Positions 45,886-55,965 of a stretch of 64,000 nt of DNA are shown here, one piece after another. Under the pieces are notes generated by a model, which ran no database searches, was not told the origin of the DNA, and saw only the letters and a program-made list of their open reading frames with translations. The position numbers and the translations under genes were made by a program. Numbering within the stretch: position 1 is the stretch's first letter; each line of letters begins with the position of its first letter. Origin of the DNA: Methanobrevibacter sp. (GTDB taxonomy: Archaea; Methanobacteriota; Methanobacteria; Methanobacteriales; Methanobacteriaceae); contig JALFJX010000009.1 of the NCBI GenBank assembly GCA_022775905.1, forward strand, positions 62,001 through 126,000, written 5' to 3'.

Positions 45886-47079
45886 TTAATCAAAAATATA
45901 TTCACAAGCTGCAAGAACTTCTTCATTGTCTTCCTTAGCGGCTTTCTTAACTTTTTTAGAAATATCATAAAATATTTTATTAACAATAGAATTTGTTAAA
46001 TTATCTAAAATTTTAGCACTGTCATCTACATCAGACAACTTACCAATAGCTTTTTGTACTTCACGTTGTCTTATATCCTCCATAGAGGTTCTTAAATTAC
46101 CAAGTAACTCATCAACATCCATCATTTTGAAGGATTCTTTAAGTAAAATGAACTCTTCATTTATGATATTTTCAGCTTCACCAAATTCCTTTTTTCTAAG
46201 ACGAGTATTTTCATCAGCAATTTCCCTTAAGTCATCAATGTTGAATGCTTTAACCCCTAATTCTAAAACATCATCAGAGATATCACGAGGATTTGCAATA
46301 TCCACCATCATAACATCTTCATAATCCATATCAATTCCTAAAAGACGTTCTTTATTAATAATTGCATGAGGAGCACTAGTAGCACTAATAACCAAATCAG
46401 CAGCAGCTAAGTATTTTTCCAAATCATTAAATAAAATAGCTTCCCCACCAAGGTCTTTTGCAAGCTCAACAGCAACGTAAAAAGTACGATTTGCAACAAA
46501 AATAGCATTCAAATCTTTTTCAGCAAGTGCTTTAGCAACCAATTTACCCATTTTTCCAGCACCAATTACCAAAACAGACTTGTCATCCAAAGAACCAATA
46601 TATTTTTCAGCCAAATCAATAGCTGCAGAACCAATAGAAACAGAACCCTTATTAATATTGGTTTTATTTCTAACAACCTGACCAACATGAATAGATTTAG
46701 TAAAAATTAAATCAAGAACCTTACCACAATGATGATTTTTCATTGCATTATGTTTTGCATCCTTAACTTGACCTAAAATCTGGTCTTCACCAACAATCAT
46801 TGATTCCAAACCAGAAGTCATACGTAACAAATGCATAACTGCAGACTGACCATAATCAATTACAATGCTTCTATTCTCATGAGACAATAATTCTTCATCC
46901 TCAGGAATATTGTTATTATGAAGATAATATTCTTTCCTGTTGCATGTACTAATCTCAATATATTCACCTATTGAATATTTTTCTTGTAATTTAGTAAATA
47001 ATTCATCAATATCCTTTGAAATAACTTCCATTGATTGAATATCTGCTAATTTATGATCAACTCTTAAATTTAGTATCAA
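45886..47079 (-). CDS. hemA: Glutamyl-tRNA reductase HemA
   Basis: First committed step of C5 tetrapyrrole synthesis: reduces glutamyl-tRNA to glutamate-1-semialdehyde with NADPH. The catalytic Cys46 is in EISTCNRKEYYLH; GLESMIVGEDQILGQVKDA and the Rossmann VLVIGAGKMGKLVA follow; a C-terminal dimerisation helix closes 397 residues. The TTG start overlaps the stop of the upstream gene (TTGA) after aggggat. It supplies F430, corrinoid and siroheme. Confidence 0.95.
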   Translation of the reverse strand: MILNLRVDHKLADIQSMEVISKDIDELFTKLQEKYSIGEYIEISTCNRKEYYLHNNNIPEDEELLSHENRSIVIDYGQSAVMHLLRMTSGLESMIVGEDQILGQVKDAKHNAMKNHHCGKVLDLIFTKSIHVGQVVRNKTNINKGSVSIGSAAIDLAEKYIGSLDDKSVLVIGAGKMGKLVAKALAEKDLNAIFVANRTFYVAVELAKDLGGEAILFNDLEKYLAAADLVISATSAPHAIINKERLLGIDMDYEDVMMVDIANPRDISDDVLELGVKAFNIDDLREIADENTRLRKKEFGEAENIINEEFILLKESFKMMDVDELLGNLRTSMEDIRQREVQKAIGKLSDVDDSAKILDNLTNSIVNKIFYDISKKVKKAAKEDNEEVLAACEYIFD

Positions 47080-47696
47080 TCTAATCCCCTTATTAAATTA
47101 TCAATGTACTCTTTAGCTCCATCAATATTCCCATCTTTAATCAAAACATTAATATTTTCATCTTCAAAAATTTCATAAAGATACTTTCTTCTCACTTTCT
47201 GGTCTTTAACACTTTTTTTCAAAATGCTTCGAGCATAATCCTGAAGCTCAATTTCCATAATATCTTCTTCAGTGATTATTGATTGTATCTTTTTTCTAAG
47301 TTGGCGAGCCATTAATGGACTTTTACCACCTGTAAAAATAGAAATTTCAATTTCACCAATATTAAAACTTGTAGGGACAATTATATCCCCATCTTGTGGA
47401 AAATCTGCCCTATTAATAAGTTTGTCATCGGCAATTCCACAGACATAATTAGATAAATCCCTATCTCCACTGGCAATGACAACCAAATCAGACCATTTGA
47501 CCAATTCATCAACATCATCAACAGAACATAAAATCGCTCCCTTAGATATCAAATCATGAGATATATCACTTCCAGCCAATTTGACATTAGCCCCATGGTC
47601 TAAAAATTTATTTGCACGTCTGGTTGCAACTTCACCAGTGCCTAAAATAAAAACATTTAAATCAAATGTTTTTAAGTAAAGAGAAGTCCAATCCAT
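47076..47696 (-). CDS. Precorrin-2 dehydrogenase / sirohydrochlorin ferrochelatase-like (Met8/CysG-B)
   Basis: Oxidises precorrin-2 to sirohydrochlorin, the branch point to siroheme, corrinoid and F430. It has the Rossmann fold opening NVFILGTGEVATRRANKFLDHGANV, the WSDLVVIASGD segment, and the catalytic region FNIGEIEISIFTGGKSPLMARQLR. The 206 residues start at the ATG at 47696, just after the stop of the marker-9 gene; an earlier start at 47726 would overlap it. It overlaps hemA at its end. Confidence 0.9.
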   Translation of the reverse strand: MDWTSLYLKTFDLNVFILGTGEVATRRANKFLDHGANVKLAGSDISHDLISKGAILCSVDDVDELVKWSDLVVIASGDRDLSNYVCGIADDKLINRADFPQDGDIIVPTSFNIGEIEISIFTGGKSPLMARQLRKKIQSIITEEDIMEIELQDYARSILKKSVKDQKVRRKYLYEIFEDENINVLIKDGNIDGAKEYIDNLIRGLD

Positions 47697-47697
47697 T

Positions 47698-48180
47698 TTA
47701 ATCAGAATTCTCAAGAGATCTTGCATGTAAAACTTTTACAGCTGCTCTCAAATCATCATTGCATTCAGTTAAAACATTCATAGCTTCAAGTTTTGTTACA
47801 TTGAATGTTTCAGCCAATGCCTCAGCTTTTTCATCAGGAGCGGGTTTTTTAACACCAACCAATCTTTCAGATAATTCTTTTTTCAAGTCCAAATATTCAT
47901 CATGACTCATTCCCATACTTTTTAAAGTCATGTCTCTTAATGGGCAAGGCTTAGATGGTTTACAACACCATACAAGTGAACCGAAACAGGTCCCTGCTCC
48001 TTCACCTAACCTTGTCTCTTTAGCAAACTGAGTTTTAATATCAACATACTCTCTAGGAGTTAAATTAACTTCCTGTAATGCGTTTAAAACTGGGCACGGT
48101 TTTACTGGAGGACAACAAAAAGCAAGCCCCCTAACATCTCCACCCCTACAAATATGAGATGGTGCATCTTCCCAAGTCAT
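47698..48180 (-). CDS. Methanogenesis marker 9 domain protein
   Basis: A 160-residue protein with two Cys-rich repeats: [22 protein letters not shown] and [16 protein letters not shown], suggesting a metal or iron-sulfur site, followed by a charged helical region and a C-terminal UBA/NAC-like helix ([19 protein letters not shown]). This is the pattern of the methanogen-restricted marker-9 family. A ggaggt site precedes the ATG. It heads an operon with precorrin-2 dehydrogenase and hemA, which hints at F430 or another tetrapyrrole step. The reaction is unknown. Confidence 0.8.
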   Translation of the reverse strand: MTWEDAPSHICRGGDVRGLAFCCPPVKPCPVLNALQEVNLTPREYVDIKTQFAKETRLGEGAGTCFGSLVWCCKPSKPCPLRDMTLKSMGMSHDEYLDLKKELSERLVGVKKPAPDEKAEALAETFNVTKLEAMNVLTECNDDLRAAVKVLHARSLENSD

Positions 48181-48353
48181 AATAAACCTCCAAAAAATTC
48201 ATTCATCATTGTAAATTATCATTAAAAATAATTATAAAATAATAATATAATTTATTTTAACAATGAATATATAATCTTTTTTATAATAGAATAGTATTTT
48301 TAACAATGAATAAATTTTTAATATTATAACTACCAAACTAACTATAGATTTTT

Positions 48354-49037
48354 ATGAAGGAAATAGTAACAATCGAAGATATAACCATCACATTAGAAAG
48401 AAAAAATATCAAAAATATGTATCTTCGAGTCATACCTCCAAAAGGAAATGTAAAAGTTTCAGTTCCATTATTTTTACCTGATGAAGAATTAGCTAAATTC
48501 ATTAAATCACGAAAAGATTGGATTTTGAAAAAACAGAAATATATTTTAGATAACAACATCAATGCTCCTTTAAAATTCACAACAGGTGAGAAACATTACT
48601 TATGGGGCAATGAATACACATTACAACTAATTAAAAACAATGTAAAACACGTTTTAGTTGATGAAGAAAAATCAATGATGTATTTACCAGTGCCGCCAAG
48701 AAGTTCAATAGCTACAAGAGAGAAAATATTAGTGGATTTTTATAGAAAAGAACTGAAAAAGGCAATTCCAGAAGTTTTAGATAAATGTAGTGCAATCGTT
48801 GGGGAAAAACCATCAGAAATTAAAGTAAGAAAAATGAAAAATTGGGGAAATTGCAGACAGGACAGGAGAATAACTTTAAATATAAATCTAGCAAAGAAAG
48901 CACCAAAATGCTTAGAATATGTGATGATACATGAATTATGCCATCTAATAGAATTTAACCATGGAAAAAAATTTAAAAAATTAATGGACACATTTTGTCC
49001 AGATTGGAAAAAAATAAAAAAAGAATTGAATGAATAA
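48354..49037 (+). CDS. YgjP-like (DUF45/M48-type) metallopeptidase
   Basis: A 227-residue protein with the zinc-peptidase motif HELCH (193-197) and a third His in FNHGKKF (203). The N-terminal half, rich in beta strands, has GEKHYLWGNEYTL, and KNWGNCRQDRRITLNINLAK precedes the active site, as in the SprT/YgjP group. No signal peptide or membrane segment is present. It is convergent with atwA, with 6 nt between stops. The natural substrate is unknown; relatives often accompany restriction or repair genes, which are absent here. Confidence 0.86.
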   Translation: MKEIVTIEDITITLERKNIKNMYLRVIPPKGNVKVSVPLFLPDEELAKFIKSRKDWILKKQKYILDNNINAPLKFTTGEKHYLWGNEYTLQLIKNNVKHVLVDEEKSMMYLPVPPRSSIATREKILVDFYRKELKKAIPEVLDKCSAIVGEKPSEIKVRKMKNWGNCRQDRRITLNINLAKKAPKCLEYVMIHELCHLIEFNHGKKFKKLMDTFCPDWKKIKKELNE

Positions 49038-49043
49038 GAAGAA

Positions 49044-50645
49044 TTATCTATTTTCTTTAAGCATATCTTCTTTTTCATCTGCAGTTAATTTATCAACTAT
49101 TTCTTCAGGAGTACCAATATCCAAGAGTTTACCTCCCCTCATTAAAGCAGCCCTGTCACAAACATCTAAAACAAAGTCCATATCGTGAGAAATGATAACA
49201 AATGTTTGTTCTAATTCAGTACGTGCTTTTAAAATGGAATCAGTTACAATAACACGAGTAATTGGATCCATAGTACCTGTTGGTTCATCTAACACAATTA
49301 AATTAGGTTCTTTAATTAAAACTTGAGCTAAAGCAACCCTATGTTTTTCCCCTACACTTAATTGATCAGGATATTTATCAAGAATATTTACAGCAACATC
49401 ATCTGCAAATCCAACAGTAGTCAATGCATGAATTGCTTTGATTTTACCGAATTCAGCAGGTAAATTTAAACTAATTGCATCAGTTAAATTACCGAGAACT
49501 GTTCTGTGAGGATATAATGAATATTCTTGGTGCAATAAACCAATGTACGGCATGATACGTCCACGGTTGAGAGGTCCGACTTTAGTCATGTCAATCCATT
49601 CATCACCAAGTTTAATTTGAACATTACCACCACTTGGTTCAGTTAAACCCATCAACATTTTAGTTGTTGTAGTTTTTCCAGAACCACTTAAACCTACAAT
49701 GCCGAAAATTTCTTCTTTATTAATAGTTAAGTCCACACCATCAACTGCTTTAACAACACCACGTTCAATGGAGTAGTAATGTTTTTTAACACCTTCAAGA
49801 ATAACTTCAGGTTCTCCGAATTCAGGAACTTCCGGTTTTTCTGGAATAGGGATTGTTGATACAAATTCATCAACAATTTTTTGAGGTTCACCAGACTCTT
49901 TAATTTGACCATTTTCTAACCAAATTACAGTGTCTGCCAATTCAACCATTACTTCAGGCCAGTGAGAAGTAATTAACATGGTGATTCCTTCATCTTTAAC
50001 ACCTTCTTTCAGAGTATTGTGAAGTTTAATTGCAGTTTGAGGATCTAAAGTACCGGTTGGTTCATCAGCTAAAAACATCATTGGTTCTTTAGCCAATTGT
50101 CTTGCAAGAACAACTCTCTGTTTTTCCCCACCACTCAAATCACGAGCAATATGTGTAATCCTATGGTTCATTTGAACCATTTCTAATAAATCTAAAGCTT
50201 CATAGATTTTTTCATCATACTCTTTACCATCAGGCATTGCCCTCATTACATTTTCAATTACACTTTCTTCATCATATAATGCAAAGTTACGTTGCAACAT
50301 GATAGAAATTCTTCTTTTAATACTTGCGAATAATTTTCTCTCAGCATTAAAGAAATCAACTTCTTTTGCTTCCAAAGTTGCTCCACAACTACATTTTTCA
50401 CCAGCATGAGATGGAGAATCTACAGCTAAACAGTCTGGACATACAGCCACATTAACCAATACTTGGCCCTCATCAGGATGATACTCCTTGGTACCTCTAA
50501 GCATGTTAATTAAAACAGATTTTCCACTCCCACTACGTCCAAGAATACCTAAAGTTTCTCCTTCAGTAATCTTTAAATTAATATCTTTAAGAACATCAAC
50601 ACCATCAAAAGTTTTTGTAATATTTTTAAGTGTTATAAAATCCAT
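49044..50645 (-). CDS. atwA: Methyl-coenzyme M reductase activator AtwA (component A2)
   Basis: A twin-ABC ATPase that reactivates methyl-CoM reductase together with the A3 complex. Walker A motifs are [13 protein letters not shown] and [13 protein letters not shown]. The signature sequences are LSGGEKQRV in the first domain and LSVGEKHRV in the second. A zinc finger is inserted in the first domain (CPDC, CSC). The 533 residues are the family length. An aaggtga site precedes the ATG. Confidence 0.96.
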   Translation of the reverse strand: MDFITLKNITKTFDGVDVLKDINLKITEGETLGILGRSGSGKSVLINMLRGTKEYHPDEGQVLVNVAVCPDCLAVDSPSHAGEKCSCGATLEAKEVDFFNAERKLFASIKRRISIMLQRNFALYDEESVIENVMRAMPDGKEYDEKIYEALDLLEMVQMNHRITHIARDLSGGEKQRVVLARQLAKEPMMFLADEPTGTLDPQTAIKLHNTLKEGVKDEGITMLITSHWPEVMVELADTVIWLENGQIKESGEPQKIVDEFVSTIPIPEKPEVPEFGEPEVILEGVKKHYYSIERGVVKAVDGVDLTINKEEIFGIVGLSGSGKTTTTKMLMGLTEPSGGNVQIKLGDEWIDMTKVGPLNRGRIMPYIGLLHQEYSLYPHRTVLGNLTDAISLNLPAEFGKIKAIHALTTVGFADDVAVNILDKYPDQLSVGEKHRVALAQVLIKEPNLIVLDEPTGTMDPITRVIVTDSILKARTELEQTFVIISHDMDFVLDVCDRAALMRGGKLLDIGTPEEIVDKLTADEKEDMLKENR

Positions 50646-50731
50646 GAAATCACCTTATTTAGAATAATGTATATTTAAAACTATTAATAATATTTTCTAA
50701 TAACAATCGTTTAATAACAATTGTTTTAAAA

Positions 50732-51463
50732 TTAAAAATTAGTAATATCGAACTCCAACTTACCAGAAATAACTGAGCGAGCTATTGAAAAACCATCAAC
50801 ACCAGTCTCAATCATTTTTTTAACATTACTTTCAGAGTTCACAGAATTATTTCCAATGACTTTAATATCAACATCATCCGAAATTTTACGTAAAAGTTCC
50901 CAATCTGCCTCAAAAACACCTTTTTTCATTGCATCAATATGTAAATAATCTGCACCAGAATCTTCAATCAAATGAGCTATCTTTAAAGAATCAGTACCTT
51001 CAACATTAGCTCTCATTTTAACTGAAACTTCACTATCAACATTATCAGCAATTTGAGAGATGAAATTTTGTAAATCATCTCTTTTTAACATTTCTTGTCC
51101 ACAACCAATAGATACAATCTCATTTTGGCGACAATGACAATTAATTTCTACAATATCAAGATTACTAATATTTCCAACATCAATAATCGGTTGTGGATTT
51201 ATTGCGCGAACATTTGCTGAAACTTTTACATTTTTATGAGTTTTTTTAATTAAATCAACTTCATTTGCAATATGATTAAAAATCATATCCAAAGGAAAGT
51301 CAAATTCCTTCCTTCCACGTTGAATAATTTTTTTGCTTGCTTCAATAGTAGGAGAGTCTAAACTGTATCCTCCCAAAGTAGCTACATTAAATCCATAAGG
51401 AATAACCCCATTTAGAAAATCAGCATTAGTTATTCCCGCCATTGGGGCAACTACTTTAAGCAT
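50732..51463 (-). CDS. Archaeal TIM-barrel protein, nifR3/Dus-related (MJ0144 type)
   Basis: A 243-residue barrel related to dihydrouridine synthases (VVAPMAGITNADF at the N-terminus, VSVKMRA, IDAMKKG). It is shorter than tRNA dihydrouridine synthases and lacks their C-terminal helical domain. From memory, the Methanocaldococcus homolog neighbours GTP cyclohydrolase III too, so the pairing seems conserved. A gaggattt site precedes the ATG. It follows the cyclohydrolase gene by 9 nt. A role in deazaflavin or pterin supply is inference from that pairing. Confidence 0.8.
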   Translation of the reverse strand: MLKVVAPMAGITNADFLNGVIPYGFNVATLGGYSLDSPTIEASKKIIQRGRKEFDFPLDMIFNHIANEVDLIKKTHKNVKVSANVRAINPQPIIDVGNISNLDIVEINCHCRQNEIVSIGCGQEMLKRDDLQNFISQIADNVDSEVSVKMRANVEGTDSLKIAHLIEDSGADYLHIDAMKKGVFEADWELLRKISDDVDIKVIGNNSVNSESNVKKMIETGVDGFSIARSVISGKLEFDITNF

Positions 51464-51472
51464 ACAAAATCC

Positions 51473-52234
51473 TCAGTCTTCTTTTTCAACAACCCAAGTC
51501 CACATTTCATTATTATGTGCACGGATTTCCTCTAAACCAATATCTGCCATGTAAGCAGCATCTTCAGCATTTTTAGCTCTTCCAATACCTGCTTTGAGTT
51601 TGATACCAATTTCTTCATCAATTTCAATCATTAAATCTTCGATATCTTTTTCAGTTAATCCATTACATGGAGCCATGAAGTTGTCTCCACCAATGAAGAA
51701 TAATAATGCCCCTCTTTTGATTAATTTAGTCATTAAGTAATGTTGAGCTTTATTAACACTAAAACTTGTATCAAAAGCAGATTCAATATCAGTGAAAGTT
51801 TCTGTTACACTGTTAATATCAATGTGAGCTGCTTGAACAAAGCTATCTTCTTCACTAACTAAACTATCAATAGCTAAGATTTCTTTTCTTTCTCCTGATT
51901 GAGCACTACCTGCTTTTTGAAGAGCAATAGTTGCTAATTTTTGAGCTTCATGCGGAGTATCAGCAGCACCTACACCCATACTTACTGTGATAGGATATTT
52001 ATTTCTAATAGATCTTTGAATTCTTAAATGATCTTCTTCGTTAATACCATTTGAAATTGCGAGTAAGTTATCAAATCTAGTGAAGAAAACTAAACCTTTT
52101 TTAGATCCAAAATAACTGTTTAAATCAGCGAATAATCTCGCTTGAAGAATTTGTAAGTCTGATTCAGTTCTTGGTCTTGGAGTTACAGTCCAAGGTCCGT
52201 AATTGTCAATTTGTATTAATGTCATTTGTATCAT
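51473..52234 (-). CDS. arfA: GTP cyclohydrolase III (ArfA type)
   Basis: Converts GTP to 2-amino-5-formylamino-6-ribosylaminopyrimidinone phosphate, the start of archaeal riboflavin and F420 supply. It is built of two related domains: [20 protein letters not shown] at the start, and [14 protein letters not shown] in the second, with GGDN-like metal sites as in GGDEF-fold enzymes. The length (253 aa) is normal. I keep the ATG at 52234, because ggaggg lies 6 nt before it. Confidence 0.94.
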   Translation of the reverse strand: MIQMTLIQIDNYGPWTVTPRPRTESDLQILQARLFADLNSYFGSKKGLVFFTRFDNLLAISNGINEEDHLRIQRSIRNKYPITVSMGVGAADTPHEAQKLATIALQKAGSAQSGERKEILAIDSLVSEEDSFVQAAHIDINSVTETFTDIESAFDTSFSVNKAQHYLMTKLIKRGALLFFIGGDNFMAPCNGLTEKDIEDLMIEIDEEIGIKLKAGIGRAKNAEDAAYMADIGLEEIRAHNNEMWTWVVEKED

Positions 52235-52257
52235 TGAATACCCTCCTCCCTATATAT

Positions 52258-53163
52258 CTAAGGAATACTGTCAATAATCATTTGCGCCAAATTTTTTTTA
52301 GCATCTAAATTATTCATTATTGTATTTGTAACTATTACCTTATTAATTATTTGATTTATTTCAGCTTTTTTAACATTATCTTGAATATCAATTACAATTG
52401 TATCTAAAAAATCTTCATACAATGATGCAACACCAACAGAGGAAACATCAATATTCAATGCTTTCATGAATTTGCTTGCAGGCCCTGAGACAGAATCAGA
52501 ACCAATAATTGGTGATACTGCAATAACATAAGTATCTTTTAATGCTTCACGAACACCCTCTAGAGACAATATTGGTGAAATTGAAGTAATTGGATTTGAC
52601 GGTCCGATAATTACTGCATCTGAATCTTTAATTGCATCAACAATACCATCAGTTGGTGAAACCTCAGAAAATTTAAGGTCGATAACATCAGGTTCAGATT
52701 GATGTTTGATTAAAAAATCATGGAACTCCAATTCTCCAATATCAGTAATTATTTTGATTTCAGAATCTTCTTCACTCATTGGAATAATTTTTGATTGAAG
52801 ACCCATATTTTCTGCCTGGATTTCACATGCTTTGCTAAGACCATACTTTTCCATCAATTGTGTCTTTTGTATTTTAGTTGCACGATCAATATCTCCAATC
52901 CTAAGTAATTCAGGACATCCTAATTCTTCAAGACGTTCATGAGTTATGAAAGTGTCATTCTTAACACCATACCAAAATTCATCATTAATCATATCTGCCA
53001 TAGTATATAATACAGTGTCAATATCTGCAGATACATAAACACCAGAAAAATAATCATTTTCCAATGTATTAACAATGATTGTCAAATCACTAGGATCAAC
53101 AACTTCTTTTAAACCCTGTAATAATTTTGGAGTACCAGTTCCACCAGATAAAACAGTAATCAT
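52258..53163 (-). CDS. cofD: 2-phospho-L-lactate transferase CofD
   Basis: Joins the lactyl-phospho guanosine precursor to 7,8-didemethyl-8-hydroxy-5-deazariboflavin (Fo), making F420-0. The N-terminus is ITVLSGGTGTPKLLQGLKE; IIVNTLENDYFSGVYVSADIDTVLY, GDIDRATKIQKTQLM and GPSNPITSISPIL follow. It has 301 residues from the ATG at 53163, which I prefer over the GTG at 53172. It is directly followed by arfA and preceded by cofE on the same strand. Confidence 0.95.
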   Translation of the reverse strand: MITVLSGGTGTPKLLQGLKEVVDPSDLTIIVNTLENDYFSGVYVSADIDTVLYTMADMINDEFWYGVKNDTFITHERLEELGCPELLRIGDIDRATKIQKTQLMEKYGLSKACEIQAENMGLQSKIIPMSEEDSEIKIITDIGELEFHDFLIKHQSEPDVIDLKFSEVSPTDGIVDAIKDSDAVIIGPSNPITSISPILSLEGVREALKDTYVIAVSPIIGSDSVSGPASKFMKALNIDVSSVGVASLYEDFLDTIVIDIQDNVKKAEINQIINKVIVTNTIMNNLDAKKNLAQMIIDSIP

Positions 53164-53172
53164 AAAAACCAC

Positions 53173-53937
53173 TTAATTTCTAAATACATCAAATTCTTTT
53201 GGCATAAGTACAGATTTAATATTTGAATCTACATCTCTTAAAGTATCAAAAGCATTGAAACCACGAATAACAACAACAGGAAGTCCCTCATCAGCCTGAC
53301 CCATTATAAGTGATGCAGCTGAAGCCAATTCGTCACAAGTTGCAATTTCAGTTGTTTCAAGTTCTCTACCATATAAATCTTTTTCACCGACTCTTTTCCA
53401 TATTGGTGAAATACCAGAACATCCGATTGCAGTACCTACTGCTCCAAATCTAAATGCTCTTCCTTGGGTATCAGTAATAATAACAGCAATCTCTTCGCCA
53501 AATTCATCTTCTAAATATTCACGAATTTCTGAAGCAGATTTATCTGCATCTTTTGGCATCGGTGTTACTAAACCATCGCCCACATTAGATTCATCAATAC
53601 CAGCATTAGCACAAACAAAACCATGAACAGTTTCAGTAATAATGAATTTTGGACCTACTGCAACAATTTCATTTGATTGTTGAATAATAGATTCAACCAA
53701 TTCAGGTTCCTTTTGAGATTTTTCAGCAAGTTCAATAGCTTGTTTTGATGGAGTTAAGTCATCTAACTTTATAAAATTCTCTTCAGCTTTTGAAATTAAT
53801 GTTTCTGCAATCAATATAATATCCCCATGGCAAAGATTGCATCCTTGTTTTTCAATAGCTTCCTTAATAATTTTTGAAATATCACTATTACCATCAATAA
53901 TAGGAATATTTTCTAAACCAAATAATTCAATACTCAT
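53173..53937 (-). CDS. cofE: F420-0:gamma-L-glutamate ligase CofE
   Basis: Adds two glutamates to F420-0 using GTP. It has the GDIILIAETLISKAEENFI start, CANAGIDESNVGDGLVTPMPKD, VIITDTQGRAFRFGAVGTAIGCSG and LASAASLIMGQADEGLPVVVIRG, all standard. The 254 residues start at the ATG at 53937 after agatgat. It precedes cofD with 9 nt between stop and start. It follows purO on the same strand. Confidence 0.95.
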   Translation of the reverse strand: MSIELFGLENIPIIDGNSDISKIIKEAIEKQGCNLCHGDIILIAETLISKAEENFIKLDDLTPSKQAIELAEKSQKEPELVESIIQQSNEIVAVGPKFIITETVHGFVCANAGIDESNVGDGLVTPMPKDADKSASEIREYLEDEFGEEIAVIITDTQGRAFRFGAVGTAIGCSGISPIWKRVGEKDLYGRELETTEIATCDELASAASLIMGQADEGLPVVVIRGFNAFDTLRDVDSNIKSVLMPKEFDVFRN

Positions 53938-53971
53938 AATAATCATCTAAAAAAAGTTTAAAAAAAAAGAA

Positions 53972-54598
53972 TTATGGATTATAGACGTCAATAGTCCATT
54001 CTCCATCAAAAATCGCAGCAGAAGAAGTTACTGGCTTTTCATAATTTACAAAAGTACCTTCATCGAAAATAAATTTAGCCGCACCATCAGCAGTTGTTGC
54101 ATCGAAATCAACTTCATCAGGAACTTGACTACCATATGTTGAAATGAATGCTGCTTTTCCATATGGGACTCTTTCAACTAAAATTTTGCCGTCATTAACA
54201 ATACCAATATAACATTCATACTCTTCTTCATCAGTGCTAGCTGTAACAACAGCAGCAATTCTTGGAGTATTGTAACTGTCTTTTTCATAGTCCATGGCAA
54301 GTAATGAAAATGCCATTGCATCCCTTAAATTCATTCCTAAAGCTATTTTATCTGCAATAACATCAGTTTGAGATCCATTAGATACAATTGCAATATCATC
54401 AACAATACGAATACAATTGTAAGTAATATATGGATTTTCAAAAATATCTTTTTCAAATCCTTCTTTTGGCACAATAGATGCACGTTTTTCAAATTTAAGA
54501 CATTGTCTATTTGGAAATGACCTGCTTGAAACCCTATATGCAATAAAAGGTTTACCATCACAGTTCATTCCAGTTGATAAAATTCTACCAGTATACAT
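53972..54598 (-). CDS. purO: IMP cyclohydrolase PurO (archaeal type)
   Basis: Closes FAICAR to IMP, the last step of purine synthesis in many archaea. The fold differs from bacterial Pur[30 protein letters not shown] is typical, as are [16 protein letters not shown]-like AAVVTAST and the ending [15 protein letters not shown]. The length (208 aa) is normal. A gaggaat site precedes the ATG. The gene begins 10 nt after exbD. Confidence 0.93.
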   Translation of the reverse strand: MYTGRILSTGMNCDGKPFIAYRVSSRSFPNRQCLKFEKRASIVPKEGFEKDIFENPYITYNCIRIVDDIAIVSNGSQTDVIADKIALGMNLRDAMAFSLLAMDYEKDSYNTPRIAAVVTASTDEEEYECYIGIVNDGKILVERVPYGKAAFISTYGSQVPDEVDFDATTADGAAKFIFDEGTFVNYEKPVTSSAAIFDGEWTIDVYNP

Positions 54599-54608
54599 TT
54601 TTTATTCC

Positions 54609-55025
54609 TCAATTAAGTTCTGGGCGTTGAACAGCCTTATCAGGTGAGACATCCGGCGGAGTTGTAATAACAATTTCTCCAGGTTTAATTGTGATTTGAC
54701 CGTTGTCAATCACATTAGCTTGAACTCCAACTGCACTATTCAGAATCGTATCTGACCTATCCACACCATTCACTGTAACCTTATGTAAATTAGCTACAGG
54801 CATTACATAGTATTCAGCATCCCCTGAGACAGAAGTGACATTAGGTTTTCCACTTCCACCATCATCAGCAACATCTGCATCGTCCGTTTGAATATCGGCT
54901 GAAAAATTACTTGTTACAACTAAAAAAATCATTATTGTGAATAAAATATCAATAAACGGGACTAAATTGATACTTGGCTTGCTGTCTGAAATCTTTTTTT
55001 TATGTCTTCCAACATCAATTGCCAT
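54609..55025 (-). CDS. exbD: ExbD/TolR-family biopolymer transport protein
   Basis: A 138-residue membrane protein with a single N-terminal helix (SINLVPFIDILFTIMIFLVV), whose conserved Asp (PFID) is the proton-carrying residue. The C-terminal part is a small soluble domain. It follows exbB by 8 nt after aaggtgat, so ExbB and ExbD form a proton-driven motor. Archaea lack an outer membrane and TonB, so what the motor drives is unknown. Confidence 0.9.
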   Translation of the reverse strand: MAIDVGRHKKKISDSKPSINLVPFIDILFTIMIFLVVTSNFSADIQTDDADVADDGGSGKPNVTSVSGDAEYYVMPVANLHKVTVNGVDRSDTILNSAVGVQANVIDNGQITIKPGEIVITTPPDVSPDKAVQRPELN

Positions 55026-55033
55026 CTAATCAC

Positions 55034-55873
55034 CTATTGTTTTAGTTTACTTTCAGTAATTTCAGCATTAACATTACATTTTTCCAAAATAATATTAGAA
55101 ATACTCTTATCTAACATACTTGGTTTAAAAGAAACTTTAATATTTGCGTATGGATCAGAAATTAATCTGGTGTTAACGACACCTTCAGCTTCTTGTAACG
55201 CTTCAAGTGCACATTCAACATTTGAATCAACCCTAACTTTAACTACAGCATAACCCCAATTAGTCATTTTTGTAGCAAGTTCAATTTTATCCATTTCTAT
55301 TTCAATAAGTCCTTGAATATAAGTATGAAGAGGCAATAACACAATTGCAACTAAAAGTCCCATAATAGTTGTAGTCAATGCAACATAAATACCTTCCGCC
55401 ATTGCAGCAGAATCCGGATTAACACCTAATGATTTGAATGTTAACCAGATACCAATAACAGTACCTATCAATCCTAAAAATGGAGCCAATTCAGTAAGGG
55501 TTTTAATTGTACCTAACCCTTTAGTCATTTTTCCAACTTCAACAATGAAGATTTGTTCCATACTTTCTTCAACTTCAGTTTTATTTTTATAACCAATTTT
55601 TAAAGTTTCAGAAATAATTCTGGAAATAGGATTTTTAAAACCATTAATCTGTTTTAATGCTTCTACAGCTCCTCCCCTTTCCATAGATGCAGTTACAACC
55701 CCAAAAATTTCAGTTGTATCCACTTTACTAATTTTTTTAAGATATGCAATCTTTCTCAATGCAATAATAAGACCATAAATACCAACAAAGAGAATTATGT
55801 AAGTAATAATTCCACCATGAGTAAAAATATCCATCACTCCATCAATGAAAGGCATAATACTCTCAATAATCAT
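55034..55873 (-). CDS. exbB: ExbB/TolQ/MotA-family proton channel
   Basis: A membrane protein with three hydrophobic helices: the first near residues 20-38 (GIITYIILFVGIYGLIIAL), then LTELAPFLGLIGTVIGIWLTF with the conserved channel motif, and ALTTTIMGLLVAIVLLPLHTY. The C-terminal 80 residues are cytosolic. I start it at the ATG at 55873, with gagg 6 nt before it. It lies between rnhB and exbD. A partner TonB-like protein is not visible. Confidence 0.9.
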   Translation of the reverse strand: MIIESIMPFIDGVMDIFTHGGIITYIILFVGIYGLIIALRKIAYLKKISKVDTTEIFGVVTASMERGGAVEALKQINGFKNPISRIISETLKIGYKNKTEVEESMEQIFIVEVGKMTKGLGTIKTLTELAPFLGLIGTVIGIWLTFKSLGVNPDSAAMAEGIYVALTTTIMGLLVAIVLLPLHTYIQGLIEIEMDKIELATKMTNWGYAVVKVRVDSNVECALEALQEAEGVVNTRLISDPYANIKVSFKPSMLDKSISNIILEKCNVNAEITESKLKQ

Positions 55874-55965
55874 TTTCATCCTCTATAAAATATTAAATTG
55901 AAAATTTGCTATAAGAATACTTTATTAATTCATATACTTAAATATTGTTTAAAAAAAGCGCCAAA

